Part shown: positions 1 to 8,607 of the stretch, one piece after another | Numbering within the stretch: position 1 is the first letter of the stretch | Layout: every line of letters begins with the position of its first letter | The notes under the pieces: generated by a model | Told to the model about the DNA's origin: nothing | The model's database searches: none | Seen by the model: the letters and a program-made list of their open reading frames with translations, nothing else | DNA from: Cryobacterium sp. GrIS_2_6 | Lineage (GTDB): Bacteria; Actinomycetota; Actinomycetes; Actinomycetales; Microbacteriaceae | Length of the DNA: 64,000 nt | Reading direction: 5' to 3' | NCBI RefSeq assembly: GCF_035984545.1 | Contig: NZ_JAXCHP010000001.1 | Coordinates: 4,030,001 to 4,094,000 of the forward strand | Made by a program: the position numbers and the translations under genes

Positions 1-1
1 C

Positions 2-637
2 GCCGTCATCGAAGCCATCGACGCCGAGATCCCGCTGCTCGTCATCATCACAGAGGGCGTCCCGGTTCAGGACTCCGCCGAGTTCTGGGCATACGCCAAG
101 GCCAAGGGCAACAAGACCCGCATCATCGGGCCGAACTGCCCCGGCATCATCACGCCCGGCGAAGCGCTCGTCGGCATCACGCCGGCGAACATCACCGGCA
201 AGGGCCCGGTCGGCCTCGTCTCCAAGTCGGGCACCCTGACCTACCAGATGATGTACGAACTGCGCGACCTGGGCTTCTCGACCGCGATCGGCATCGGCGG
301 CGACCCGATCATCGGCACCACGCACATCGACGCCCTCGAGGCCTTCGAGAACGACCCGGAGACCCTCGCGATCGTGATGATCGGCGAGATCGGCGGCGAC
401 GCGGAGGAGAAGGCGGCGGACTACATCCGGGCGCACGTCACCAAGCCCGTCGTCGGCTACGTCGCGGGCTTCACGGCGCCGGAGGGCAAGACCATGGGCC
501 ACGCCGGGGCGATCGTCTCCGACGGCGCAGGCACCGCCCAGGGCAAGAAGGAGGCCCTCGAGGCCGCAGGGGTCAAGGTCGGCAAGACGCCGAGCGAGAC
601 CGCGACCCTGCTGCGCGAGGTTCTCGCCGCACTGTAG
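2..637 (+). CDS. sucD: Succinyl-CoA ligase (ADP-forming) alpha subunit, 3' part
   Basis: This is the C-terminal 211 residues of the alpha subunit of succinyl-CoA synthetase, the TCA-cycle enzyme that couples succinyl-CoA hydrolysis to nucleotide triphosphate formation. The reading frame is open from base 2, so the N-terminal CoA-binding part lies before the window. Visible family features are the ITEGVP and [10 protein letters not shown] segments, the SKSGTLTYQ stretch, and MGHAGAIV, whose His (codon 500-502) is the residue phosphorylated during catalysis. The beta subunit gene sucC is expected just upstream, outside the window. A strong intrinsic terminator follows 29 bases after the stop. 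Confidence 0.97.
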   Translation, partial: AVIEAIDAEIPLLVIITEGVPVQDSAEFWAYAKAKGNKTRIIGPNCPGIITPGEALVGITPANITGKGPVGLVSKSGTLTYQMMYELRDLGFSTAIGIGGDPIIGTTHIDALEAFENDPETLAIVMIGEIGGDAEEKAADYIRAHVTKPVVGYVAGFTAPEGKTMGHAGAIVSDGAGTAQGKKEALEAAGVKVGKTPSETATLLREVLAAL

Positions 638-665
638 CCCGGCATCCGCTCGCAGAGCCCGAAGA

Positions 666-701
666 GGGGGCCCGCCACCACGGCGGGCCCCCCTTTTTTT
701 T
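666..701 (+). terminator. Rho-independent terminator of sucD
   Basis: A perfect 11-bp GC stem (GGGGGCCCGCC, 666-676, with GGCGGGCCCCC, 682-692) and a 5-nt loop are followed by a run of eight T. This is the most canonical terminator in the window and isolates sucD from the membrane-protein gene downstream. Confidence 0.95.
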
Positions 702-759
702 CGCGCGTCACGGCGGGGGCGCGCGGGCCGGTCAGGCGGGCGAGGTAGGCTCCCACCGG

Positions 760-2172
760 ATGAACCGCTTAACGACAGCCCTGCTCGCCGCACTCGAGGC
801 GCTCATTGTCGTAGCCATCGGAGTGGGCGTCTCCCTCGTACCCCTGACCATCCTGTGGGCCACCCAGTACGGCCTCGCGGTCGACTGGCTCGTCTTCTGG
901 CGTGCTTCGGTCACGGTCTGGCTGCTCGGCAACGGCGTCGACCTCGCCGTCCAGCTCGACCCCACCGTCGTCGCCGCGCTCGGTCTGCCCGGCGCCGAGG
1001 CGCCGTTCTCCCTCACGATCGCGCTCCTCGGCTTCGCCGTGCTCGCCCTGTTCCTCGGCAGGCACACCGGCCGCCGCGCGGCGGACTCGCCGCACCGCTG
1101 GACCGGCGTCCTGACCGCGATCCCCGTCTACGGGCTGCTCGCGACCCTGCTCACCCTCACCGTCGGCACGGATGCCCTGCAGCCGTCGATCCCGCAGGGC
1201 GTGCTCCTGCCCACGGCCGTGTTCGCCGCCGGGGTGTTCATCGGCGCCCGCCACCGGACCGAGTCGCCAGAGCATCCGGTTGCCGGCCAGGCGCCTCACC
1301 CGCAGGGAGCCTCCGCTCACCCGGCTCCGGCTCACCCGGCTCACCCGGCTCCTGGTCGCCCGGCAACCGGCCGTCCGGCCTGGCTGCGCGCCCTTCCCGC
1401 GCTCCCGGCCCTTCCACGACTGCCCCGGCTCCCCGACGTGGCCGCCGAATGGCGCTCGGTTCTTGCCGGAGCCCTCCGTGCCGGCTTCGGCGCCGCGACC
1501 GGAACGGTCGGCGTCGCGGCCCTCGCCGTCTTCGTGCTGATCCTCGGCAACTTCGCGACGATCATCGGCCTCTACGAGACCGTGCAGGCCGGGGTGATGG
1601 GCGGCATCACCCTGACGATCGCCCAGCTCGCGCTCATCCCCAACCTGGTGATCTGGGCGGCAGCCTGGTTCGTCGGGCCCGGCATCGCCGTCGGCCTCGG
1701 GTCGAGCGTGTCCCCGGTCGGCACCGTCCTCGGCCCGGTACCCGGCCTGCCGCTGCTCGGCGTGCTCCCGCACGGCAGCCTCGCCTTCGGGTTCCTCGGG
1801 CTGCTCGTGCCCGTTCTGATCGGCTACCTCACGGCTTTCGCAACCCGGCAGCGCCAGCACCGTGTGGGCGAGGCAGGCGCCGATCGCGGCCGGCTGGCTC
1901 TCACCGGAGCACTGGCCGGTGTCGTCGCCGGCATTGTCCTCGGATTACTGGCCTGGTGGTCCGGAGGGGCCCTCGGTCCAGGCCGGCTCGTGGACGTCGG
2001 ACCGAACCCGTTGCTGGTCGGCGCTTTCGCAGCGCTCGAGGTCGGCGTCGCCGCTGTTCTCGGAATGCTGACGCCCCCGATCCGCCGGCTCGGAGCGTCC
2101 TCCGCCGCCGCCGCCGCAGCCGCCGCCACGGCCCCTGCCGCGGCATCACCGGCGAAGACCGGCAAACGATAG
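760..2172 (+). CDS. DUF6350-type polytopic membrane protein
   Basis: 470-residue integral membrane protein of the DUF6350 type, often labelled cell-division protein PerM in Microbacteriaceae; its biochemical role is not established. Hydrophobic segments are spread along the protein, interrupted by a Pro/His/Ala-rich cytoplasmic-looking loop at about residues 165-215, and the C-terminus is a poly-Ala tail. The ATG at 760 has no Shine-Dalgarno sequence; a TAGGCT box ends 8 nt before it, as expected for a leaderless transcript. The TAG stop (2170-2172) is itself the first half of the TAGGCT box of purN. The place between sucD and purN is a recurring neighbourhood in this family (recollection, not checked). 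Confidence 0.75.
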   Translation: MNRLTTALLAALEALIVVAIGVGVSLVPLTILWATQYGLAVDWLVFWRASVTVWLLGNGVDLAVQLDPTVVAALGLPGAEAPFSLTIALLGFAVLALFLGRHTGRRAADSPHRWTGVLTAIPVYGLLATLLTLTVGTDALQPSIPQGVLLPTAVFAAGVFIGARHRTESPEHPVAGQAPHPQGASAHPAPAHPAHPAPGRPATGRPAWLRALPALPALPRLPRLPDVAAEWRSVLAGALRAGFGAATGTVGVAALAVFVLILGNFATIIGLYETVQAGVMGGITLTIAQLALIPNLVIWAAAWFVGPGIAVGLGSSVSPVGTVLGPVPGLPLLGVLPHGSLAFGFLGLLVPVLIGYLTAFATRQRQHRVGEAGADRGRLALTGALAGVVAGIVLGLLAWWSGGALGPGRLVDVGPNPLLVGAFAALEVGVAAVLGMLTPPIRRLGASSAAAAAAAATAPAAASPAKTGKR

Positions 2173-2181
2173 GCTCGTCCA

Positions 2182-2775
2182 GTGCTGTCATTGGTCGTAT
2201 TGATCTCCGGCGGGGGATCCAACCTCCGTTCCCTCCTGGAAGCGTGCCAGGACGCCGAGTACCCGGCGCGGGTCGTCGCGATCGGCGCCGACAGGGACGC
2301 GGACGGCCTCGACCTCGGTGAAGAGTTCGGTGTGTCCACCTTTACGGTGCCATACAGCTCGTTCGCGTCCCGCGAGGAGTGGGGCGATGAACTGCTCGCC
2401 GTGATCCGGCAGTGGTCGCCGGATCTCGTCGTACTCAGCGGCTTCATGCGTCTCCTGCCCGCCAGGGTCGTCGCCGCACTGACCCCGAACCTGCTCAACA
2501 CGCATCCGGCCTACCTGCCGGAGTTCCCCGGAGCCCACGGGGTGCGCGACGCGCTCGCCGCCGGCGTCCCCGAGACCGGAGCTAGCCTGATCGTCGTCGA
2601 CACCGGTGTCGACGACGGGCCCATCGTCGCGCAGGAGCGGGTGCCGGTGCTTCCGGACGACACAGAGGACTCCCTGCACGCCAGGATCAAGATCGTCGAA
2701 CGGCGCCTGCTCGTGCAGGCCGTTCTCGACATCGCCAACGGAAACACGAACCTCAAGGAGCACTCCCAGATATGA
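2182..2775 (+). CDS. purN: Phosphoribosylglycinamide formyltransferase
   Basis: Transfers the formyl group of 10-formyl-THF to glycinamide ribonucleotide, the third step of de novo purine synthesis. 197 residues, the usual size. The N-terminal glycine-rich LISGGGSNL (about 7-15) binds phosphate. The catalytic triad is present: Asn106 and His108 in [17 protein letters not shown], and Asp144 in DTGVDDGP, at the same numbers as the E. coli enzyme. The start is GTG at 2182, 6 nt after a TAGGCT box (2170-2175) that shares its TAG with the stop of the preceding gene, so this gene probably has its own leaderless promoter. The stop overlaps the purH start (ATGA), so the two are translationally coupled. 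Confidence 0.96.
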   Translation: MLSLVVLISGGGSNLRSLLEACQDAEYPARVVAIGADRDADGLDLGEEFGVSTFTVPYSSFASREEWGDELLAVIRQWSPDLVVLSGFMRLLPARVVAALTPNLLNTHPAYLPEFPGAHGVRDALAAGVPETGASLIVVDTGVDDGPIVAQERVPVLPDDTEDSLHARIKIVERRLLVQAVLDIANGNTNLKEHSQI

Positions 2776-4448
2776 GCGGGCACAGCAACGACCAGAGCCT
2801 TTACCGCGAACGCGATGTCGTCCAGGTTCGGCGGGCGCTCATCTCGGTGAGCGACAAGACCGGCCTGGTCGAGCTCGCGGCTGCCCTCGTGGCGACCGGC
2901 GTCGAAATCGTGTCGACGGGGTCCACCGCGGCGAGCATCCGTGCCGCGGGCTTCGCCGTGACCGATGTCGCCGCCGTCACGGGATTCCCGGAATCCCTCG
3001 ACGGCCGGGTCAAAACCCTGCACCCCGGAGTGCACGCCGGCATCCTCGCCGACCTGCGGCTCGCCGCCCACGAGGCCCAGCTCACCGAGCTCGGCATCGC
3101 GCCCTTCGAGCTCGTCGTGGTGAACCTCTACCCCTTCGTCGAGACCGTGAATTCCGGCGCCCCCGCTGCCGAGGTCATCGAGCAGATCGACATCGGCGGC
3201 CCCGCACTCGTGCGCGCCGCGGCGAAGAACCACCCGAACGTCGCGATCGTGGTTGACCCGGAGAACTACGGCGAGATCGTCACCGCCGTCTCCGCAGGGG
3301 GAACGACGCTCGAGCTGCGCCGCAAGCTCGCCTCGCTCGCCTTCGAGCACACGGCCGGCTACGACCTGAGCGTCTCCGCGTGGTTCACCGAGAACGTCTA
3401 CGACCAGTGGCAGGACGACACCGAGGCCCTCGATGAGGCCATCCTCGACGAGTTCGACGCCGTGATCGGCACCGCCTTCGACGACGAGGGCCCCTTCCCC
3501 GGAACCCTCGCGATCGAGGCCACCCGCGGCAGCGTGTTGCGCTACGGCGAGAACTCGCACCAGGCCGCCGCGCTCTACCTCGGCGAAGGCGGAGAGGGCA
3601 TCGCCCAGGCGGTGCAGCGCCACGGCAAGGAGATGTCGTACAACAACTACGTCGACGCCGATGCCGCCGTGCGCGCTGCCTTCGACTTCGCCGAACCCGC
3701 CGTCGCCATCATCAAGCACGCCAACCCGTGCGGCATCGCCGTGGCCAACCCCAAGGCACCGGATGCGATCGCCTCGGCCCACAAGCGGGCTCACGACTGC
3801 GACCCCGTCTCCGCATTCGGCGGGGTCATCGCGGCCAACCGCATCGTGACCCTCGGCATGGCCGAGACCGTCAGCCAGATCTTCACCGAGGTGCTCGTCG
3901 CGCCCGGCTTCGAACCGGCCGCGTTCGAACTGCTCAGCCAGAAGAAGAACATCCGCCTGCTCGAGCTTCCGGAGAACTACCACCGTTCCTCGCTCGAGCT
4001 TCGCCAGATCTCCGGCGGGTTGCTCGTGCAGGAGACCGACTCGTTCGAAGACTTCGACTCTTCGACCTGGACCCTTGCCGCCGGCGAGGAAGTCGACGCG
4101 GCCACCCGCGCAGACCTCGAGTTCGCGTGGAAGGCGTGCCGGTCCGTGAAGTCGAACGCGATCCTGCTCGCCCGCTCCGGCGCATCCGTCGGCGTGGGCA
4201 TGGGCCAGGTCAACCGGGTCGACTCGTGCCACCTCGCCGTGCTGCGCGCCGGGGACAGGGCCGCCGGCTCCGTGGCAGCCTCCGACGCGTTCTTCCCGTT
4301 CGCCGACGGCCTGCAGGTCCTCCTCGAGGCCGGGGTCACCGCGGTCGTACAGCCCGGAGGTTCGGTACGCGACCCCGAGGTCATCGCCGCTGCCGCAGAG
4401 GCCGGCGTCGCGATGTACTTCACCGGAGAGCGCCACTTCTTCCACTGA
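2772..4448 (+). CDS. purH: Bifunctional AICAR transformylase / IMP cyclohydrolase
   Basis: Catalyses the last two steps of IMP synthesis: formylation of AICAR with 10-formyl-THF, then ring closure. 558 residues. The N-terminal third is an MGS-like cyclohydrolase domain ([15 protein letters not shown], then [13 protein letters not shown] and [18 protein letters not shown]). The rest is the AICARFT domain, with the KHANPCG motif near residue 315 carrying the catalytic Lys-His pair, and [11 protein letters not shown] and [13 protein letters not shown] further on. It follows purN with a 4-base overlap. No ZTP riboswitch was seen upstream; the one in this window is in front of glyA. A palindromic repeat split by an IS begins a few bases after the stop. 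Confidence 0.97.
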   Translation: MSGHSNDQSLYRERDVVQVRRALISVSDKTGLVELAAALVATGVEIVSTGSTAASIRAAGFAVTDVAAVTGFPESLDGRVKTLHPGVHAGILADLRLAAHEAQLTELGIAPFELVVVNLYPFVETVNSGAPAAEVIEQIDIGGPALVRAAAKNHPNVAIVVDPENYGEIVTAVSAGGTTLELRRKLASLAFEHTAGYDLSVSAWFTENVYDQWQDDTEALDEAILDEFDAVIGTAFDDEGPFPGTLAIEATRGSVLRYGENSHQAAALYLGEGGEGIAQAVQRHGKEMSYNNYVDADAAVRAAFDFAEPAVAIIKHANPCGIAVANPKAPDAIASAHKRAHDCDPVSAFGGVIAANRIVTLGMAETVSQIFTEVLVAPGFEPAAFELLSQKKNIRLLELPENYHRSSLELRQISGGLLVQETDSFEDFDSSTWTLAAGEEVDAATRADLEFAWKACRSVKSNAILLARSGASVGVGMGQVNRVDSCHLAVLRAGDRAAGSVAASDAFFPFADGLQVLLEAGVTAVVQPGGSVRDPEVIAAAAEAGVAMYFTGERHFFH

Positions 4449-4552
4449 CCCGTTTCCCCTGACCAATTCGACGGACTTTTTGAGTTTTCGGAACGTGGGA
4501 GCGTGATTTAAGCGCTTTCCGCTCGATGTCAAGCTGTGTGGAGTCACGTGGG

Positions 4553-5509
4553 CTAGCTTTTGACAGTTTCCTTGGGGATGTTGATTCCAACGGTGCCGGC
4601 TGGTGCGGGTGTAGTCGGCCGCGAGTGGAATCGTTCCGGGTGGTTCTGGTGGTAGGTCTGCAGTGCCATGTCGCGGATGCGGTGGGCCTGCTTCCAGGAG
4701 CCGTCGTGGACTTGCTGGGGCGTGAATAACGCGATGCCGGAATGCTTGTGGGTCGTGTTGTACCAAGGCACGTACTCGGCCAGGTGGTCGCGGGCGGCCT
4801 GAAGACTCTCGAACGTTCCGGGGTAGTTGGGCCGGTACTTCATTGTGCGAAATTCAGACTCGGAGAACGGGTTGTCGTTGGACACATAGGGCCGGTTGTG
4901 GGTTTTAGTCACCTTGTGCTCGGCGAGGAGATCGGCCAGAGCGCCCGAACGCATCGCGGGCCCGGAATCGGCGTGCACGAACTTGGGGGTGCCGTATTGG
5001 TCGAACGCGCTCTGGAACATCTCCACGGCGAGGTGGTCGCTCTCGCGTTCCTCGACCCGCCAGCCGACGATCGTGCGCGAGTAGATATCGATGATGGAAT
5101 ACGCCTTGAACGTTGTGCCCCGCCACGGGCAGCGGAGGTCGGTGATGTCCCAGGACCACACCTGCCCAGGCCCGGTCGCTACCAGCACCGGCTTCTGGCG
5201 GGGTGTTCGAGACCCACGCCCGGTGGGCACGACGGGGCGGGTGCTCTGATCGGTGAGGTCGGCGGCGATCCGCCACCAGGACCGGCGCCCGGCGAGCATC
5301 ACACCCTGGTCCCAGACGCTCGCAAAGGTGTGATCGACGGAATGCCCCGCCGTCCACCCCGTCGTGATCTGTTCCGCGATCACCTTCCGATCCGTCGTGG
5401 GGATCCGGGACAAGTACGCGCGGTCTTTCTGCGCGATGGGTTCGGGCACCCGGGCGCGGGGCTTCTGCCGGTACTGCCACGTTGAGCGGGCCACGCCCGC
5501 GAGGACCAA
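4553..5509 (-). CDS. IS3-family transposase OrfB (DDE integrase domain)
   Basis: 318 residues from a TTG. The same frame stays open upstream past 5572 and overlaps the end of orfA in the -1 frame, so the working product is probably an OrfAB fusion made by programmed frameshifting near 5570-5590. The rve integrase core is complete: first Asp in WSWDITDLRCP, second Asp in FVHADSGPAMRS, and the Glu in SNDNPFSESEFRTMKYRP, with the spacing usual for DDE enzymes. The helical HTH_21-type region precedes it (DRAYLSRIPTTDRKVIAEQ). No stop codon or frameshift was found inside the catalytic domain. Confidence 0.92.
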   Translation of the reverse strand: MVLAGVARSTWQYRQKPRARVPEPIAQKDRAYLSRIPTTDRKVIAEQITTGWTAGHSVDHTFASVWDQGVMLAGRRSWWRIAADLTDQSTRPVVPTGRGSRTPRQKPVLVATGPGQVWSWDITDLRCPWRGTTFKAYSIIDIYSRTIVGWRVEERESDHLAVEMFQSAFDQYGTPKFVHADSGPAMRSGALADLLAEHKVTKTHNRPYVSNDNPFSESEFRTMKYRPNYPGTFESLQAARDHLAEYVPWYNTTHKHSGIALFTPQQVHDGSWKQAHRIRDMALQTYHQNHPERFHSRPTTPAPAGTVGINIPKETVKS

Positions 5510-5568
5510 AGCGCGGCGTTGCGACCCCGTTAAACGCGTCAGGTCACCGACGAGCGTGTTCTCGAGCT

Positions 5569-5973
5569 TCAGGAACCGGACGGATCGGATGTCGTCGGGG
5601 TGGGTGCGGGCTCTTCCTCGCTCATCGCGTGCAAGAGCCCGATAGCTTTCCCCAGCGTGTTGTTCGTGTCCTCCAACTCGCGCACCCGCGCGCTCAGTTT
5701 CGCAACCTCAGCCGCGTGCGCCGCGCGCTCAGCGGCCCGTGATTTCTCCAGCGCCGTGCGCTTACGAGGGGGAACAGTCATAGCCCTACCCTCTCGCGGA
5801 ACCAGACCCCGGTCCAGATCACCGCCATACACCGCGGCGCTCCACCGCGTCAGCATCGCATGCGAGACCGGCTGTCCCGCTAACCAGGCACCTTTCTGAC
5901 CATGCGGTTGCCGGTGATACTCATGAACAAACTCGCGGATCTCCACCACAGTGAACCCTGGACTAATCGACAT
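5569..5973 (-). CDS. IS3-family transposase OrfA (helix-turn-helix)
   Basis: 134 residues. The N-terminal half has an HTH-like region (WLAGQPVSHAMLTRWSAAVY), followed by a basic stretch and a heptad-repeat coiled coil (ALEKSRAAERAAHAAEVAKL onwards, about residues 75-110) that in IS3 elements acts as the leucine zipper for OrfA-OrfAB dimerisation. It ends at a TGA whose first base is one nucleotide downstream of an orfB codon start, consistent with a -1 frameshift. No A-rich slippery heptamer is obvious. Start ATG 5973 lies close to the inside of the right inverted repeat, where the IS promoter is expected. Confidence 0.88.
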   Translation of the reverse strand: MSISPGFTVVEIREFVHEYHRQPHGQKGAWLAGQPVSHAMLTRWSAAVYGGDLDRGLVPREGRAMTVPPRKRTALEKSRAAERAAHAAEVAKLSARVRELEDTNNTLGKAIGLLHAMSEEEPAPTPTTSDPSGS

Positions 5974-6144
5974 TCCTCTGACTCCTACTGATCGTGAACT
6001 GACTCACAACCAGCTTGACGCAGAGGGTTCCGGGAAGAATCTCCGTCGAATTGGTGAAGCGGGCCGCGGAGGCTCCTGCCAGCGGGGTCTGGCACGATGG
6101 AAGGGTCCGGTTCGCTAGTCGGCGGTCCGGTCGAAGGGACACCC

Positions 6145-7344
6145 GTGCCGCTGCTCGACGGTTTCATCGAACCCACCTTTCTGATCGCGCTCGTCGTCGC
6201 GGTGATAAGCGCCTTTGTGATCACCGCGATCGCCGCGTTCGTCTTCCGGATGGCCGCGCGTAAGCGGGCCTGGGCGCGCGCGTTCATCCGCCTGTGCCGG
6301 CGTCCGTTCCGGATCGTGATCCTGATCGGCGCCCTCTGGATCGTGACGTCCGTGTACCTGACGACGACGCCGGATCTGACCCTCGCGGTCGACTTCAGCA
6401 TGCGCGCCCTGTTCATCGCGGCGGCGACCTGGCTCGTCGCGGCGCTGATGTACTTCTTCGAGGAAGTCATCGCCGCGCGGTACCGCATCGACGTGCGGGA
6501 CAACCGGGTGGCGCGGCGGGTCCGCACCCAGCTGCGGATGCTCCGCCGGATCAGCGTCGTCGTGGTCATCGTCTGCGCGATCGGCACGGTGCTGCTCAGC
6601 ATCCCAGGGGCCGCTGCGGTCGGGGCGAGCCTCTTCGCCTCGGCGGGACTCCTGAGCGTCGTCGCCGGCCTTGCCGCCCAGTCCAGCCTTGCCAACGTCT
6701 TCGCCGGCATGCAGCTCTCCTTCAGTAACGCCCTGCGCGTCGACGACGTCGTCATCGTCGAGAACGAGTGGGGCCGGATCGAGGAGATCACCCTCACCTA
6801 CATCGTCGTGCACATCTGGGACGACCGCAGGATGGTACTGCCCTCGACCTATTTCACGACGACGCCGTTCCAGAACTGGACCCGCCGCACGAGCGAACTG
6901 CTCGGCTCCGTCGAGTTCGACGTCGACTGGCGGGTCAGCACCGGGGCCATGCGCGAGGAACTGAACCGGATCGTCGCACAGACGGAGCTCTGGGACCGGC
7001 GCGTCGCCGTACTGCAGGTGACGGATGCCGTCGGCGGCTTCGTCCGCATCCGCGTTCTGGTCTCGGCCGGGGACGCCGCGATGCTCTGGGACCTGCGCTG
7101 CATCGTGCGGGAGAACCTCGTCGAGTGGCTCGTCGCCGAGAACCCGGAAGCCCTCCCGCTCGGCCGCGTCGAGGTTCGGCAGCCGGCCCGCCGCCCCACT
7201 ACGTCGGCCACGAGCGCCGCGAGGGGACAACGCCCCGTCACAGAGGCACCCGGCCTGTTCTCCGGAGACTCCGAGGCCGTGCACCGCGGCGAGGAATTCA
7301 CCCGCTCGATGCCGATCCAGGAGATCAACGACCAGAAGCTCTGA
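6145..7344 (+). CDS. mscS: Small-conductance mechanosensitive channel, MscS family
   Basis: Osmotic safety valve of the cytoplasmic membrane. The GTG at 6145 is chosen because AAGGGA lies 6 nt upstream; an ATG at 6097 in the same frame has no such signal. From 6145 the product is 399 residues. Three hydrophobic segments precede the Gly/Ala-rich pore helix (ASAGLLSVVAGLAAQSSLAN), which runs into FAGMQLSFSNALRVDDVVIV, the start of the beta domain. WGRIEEITLTYIVVHIWD and PSTYFTTTPFQNWTRR are typical MscS features. The C-terminal tail after about residue 345 is polar and variable. The start is only about 120 bp from the IS end, so the IS could affect its expression. Confidence 0.92.
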   Translation: MPLLDGFIEPTFLIALVVAVISAFVITAIAAFVFRMAARKRAWARAFIRLCRRPFRIVILIGALWIVTSVYLTTTPDLTLAVDFSMRALFIAAATWLVAALMYFFEEVIAARYRIDVRDNRVARRVRTQLRMLRRISVVVVIVCAIGTVLLSIPGAAAVGASLFASAGLLSVVAGLAAQSSLANVFAGMQLSFSNALRVDDVVIVENEWGRIEEITLTYIVVHIWDDRRMVLPSTYFTTTPFQNWTRRTSELLGSVEFDVDWRVSTGAMREELNRIVAQTELWDRRVAVLQVTDAVGGFVRIRVLVSAGDAAMLWDLRCIVRENLVEWLVAENPEALPLGRVEVRQPARRPTTSATSAARGQRPVTEAPGLFSGDSEAVHRGEEFTRSMPIQEINDQKL

Positions 7345-7404
7345 CCGCGGGGCACCTGCGAGCGGCCGGCGAAGCCGCACCCGTCGAGCCCATACACTGT
7401 CGGG

Positions 7405-8193
7405 ATGGACATCCCCGCACTCGACCCCGCCGCTCGCCGGATCGCCCTGGTCCGTCGCCCCGCCGACAACCTCGCTGAGGGCCAGCTCACGCACATCGAG
7501 CGCGTCCCCGTCGACCTCGGGCTGGCCCGCACCCAGTGGGCCGGCTACGTCGCCGCTCTCGCCGCGGAGGGTTGGGACGTGATCGAGGTCGAACCGGCTC
7601 CGCTGCTCCCTGACTCGGTCTTCATCGAGGATGCCGTGATCTCCTTCGGCGACATCGCCGTGCTGACCAGCCCGGGAGCCCCGAGCCGCCGGGACGAGAC
7701 CGCGGGGGCGGAGGCCGCCGTCCGCGGCCTCGGCATCCCGGTGCGCCACCTCGCGCTGCCCGGCACCCTCGACGGCGGCGACGTGCTCAAGATCGGCCGG
7801 ACCGTGTACGTCGGCCGCAGCCTGCGCACGAACGACGCCGGCATCGACCAGCTCCGCGCCATCCTGGTCCCGCGCGGCTACACCGTCGTCGCGGTCCCGA
7901 TCAGCAAGGTGCTGCACCTCAAGTCCGCCGTCACCGCGCTTCCCGACGCGACCGTGATCGGCTACCCACTCCTCGTCGACGACTCCACGGTGTTCGAACC
8001 CTTCCTCCCCGTCCCGGAGGAGTACGGCACCGCCGTCGTCGTGCTCGCCCCGGACGCGGTGCTGATGTCGAGCGCGGCCCCGCGCTCGGCTGCCCTGTTC
8101 GCCGCCCGCGGCTACCGCGTCGTCACCGTCGACATCTCCGAATTCGAGAAGCTCGAGGGCTGCGTCACCTGCCTGAGCGTCCGCATCCGCTGA
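7405..8193 (+). CDS. ddaH: Dimethylarginine dimethylaminohydrolase (dimethylargininase)
   Basis: Guanidine-modifying enzyme of the DDAH/arginine deiminase superfamily; hydrolyses methylated arginine (or a related amidine) to citrulline and methylamine. 262 residues, typical length. Catalytic elements are visible: His171 in SKVLHLKSAVT, the C-terminal nucleophile Cys256 in EGCVTCLSVRIR, and substrate-binding acids in LPDSVFIEDAV and GTLDGGDVLK. The start ATG follows a TACACT box by exactly 6 nt without a ribosome site, suggesting a leaderless message. The true physiological substrate cannot be read from the sequence. Confidence 0.92.
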   Translation: MDIPALDPAARRIALVRRPADNLAEGQLTHIERVPVDLGLARTQWAGYVAALAAEGWDVIEVEPAPLLPDSVFIEDAVISFGDIAVLTSPGAPSRRDETAGAEAAVRGLGIPVRHLALPGTLDGGDVLKIGRTVYVGRSLRTNDAGIDQLRAILVPRGYTVVAVPISKVLHLKSAVTALPDATVIGYPLLVDDSTVFEPFLPVPEEYGTAVVVLAPDAVLMSSAAPRSAALFAARGYRVVTVDISEFEKLEGCVTCLSVRIR

Positions 8194-8228
8194 CCGGGGG
8201 CCCGTCCACCTGACCCTCAAAGAGGTGC

Positions 8229-8258
8229 TTGCGCCGACGAAGGGTGTGGCCGTAGTCT
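8229..8258 (+). promoter_or_regulatory. Putative sigma-70-type promoter for the ABC exporter leader
   Basis: TTGCGC (8229-8234), an 18-nt spacer and TAGTCT (8253-8258). Transcription from here would give a leader of roughly 340 nt before the exporter gene, with a well-formed small ORF inside it. The assignment rests on box similarity and position only. Confidence 0.4.
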
Positions 8259-8315
8259 GGAAGGCTGCCTGACACGGGGAGCACAACGAGGATTCGACGC
8301 GCTCAGGAGGCCGAC

Positions 8316-8402
8316 ATGACACAGACAGCACAGCCACAGCTCGCTTGGAATGCGATCACCGGCGCTGGCTCTGCCGTGGGCGTCCACGACAACGCGGCCT
8401 AG
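8316..8402 (+). CDS. Small leader ORF (28 aa) upstream of the ABC exporter
   Basis: ATG at 8316 is preceded by CAGGAGG (8304-8310) at a 5-nt spacing, one of the best ribosome sites in the window. The peptide begins MTQTAQPQLAWNAITG, contains one Trp, ends VHDNAA and has no hydrophobic segment. It resembles no family I recognise. The remaining 205 bases up to the exporter start are GC-rich and hold only a second mini-ORF (8585-8611, MYPNRLHS) whose TGA overlaps the exporter GTG. A translated leader before a drug-type ABC exporter could serve as an attenuator, but this is inference. Confidence 0.5.
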   Translation: MTQTAQPQLAWNAITGAGSAVGVHDNAA

Positions 8403-8607
8403 CCACTCCATCCGCACCGCGCGCCGGCCAGCACCCCGCCCTTAACCCGTAGCCCGCGACCGGCGTCCCGCCGTCGCGACCGTATGGAAGCGCCCAGCTT
8501 CCCGCCCCACTGTCGAACGCGACTCCGACGCGACTTCTTCGACTGCTCGACGCCCAGCGCACCCCGCTGGCGTCCATCGGCACCATGTATCCGAACAGGC
8601 TCCACTC

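Larger units (their letters stand above)
4527..6022 (-). mobile_element. IS3-family insertion sequence
   Basis: About 1.5 kb containing orfA and orfB on the minus strand in the two-frame arrangement of IS3 elements. The ends carry an inverted match: GTCAAGCTG at 4528-4536 and CAGCTTGAC at 6011-6019, with weaker similarity further inward. The outer bases can be read as TG...CA (4527 and 6022). A clear target-site duplication could not be assigned, so the exact borders are uncertain by a few bases. The element sits inside a palindromic repeat, not in a gene. Both ORFs look intact, so it may still be mobile. Confidence 0.85.
4463..6054. repeat. REP-like palindromic intergenic repeat, interrupted by an IS3 element
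   Basis: The left arm CCAATTCGACGGA (4463-4475) and right arm TCCGTCGAATTGG (6042-6054) are perfect reverse complements separated by the IS. Without the IS (about 4527-6022) the element would be a hairpin of roughly 95 bp. The eight bases before the left arm (cccctgac) and the arm sequence recur in the intact copy at 41028-41110, which shows that the two halves belong to one element. Each copy lies directly after the stop of a plus-strand gene (purH here, glyA there). Confidence 0.8.

Noticed and set aside
4449-6096. IS-derived outward promoter driving mscS
   Set aside because: No convincing -35/-10 pair was found near the right IS end; only proximity supports it.
6115-8337. 740-residue open frame on the minus strand across mscS and ddaH
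   Set aside because: Antisense shadow in GC-rich DNA: composition is repetitive Asp/Gly/Arg/Val, no domain is visible, and two well-supported genes occupy the plus strand.
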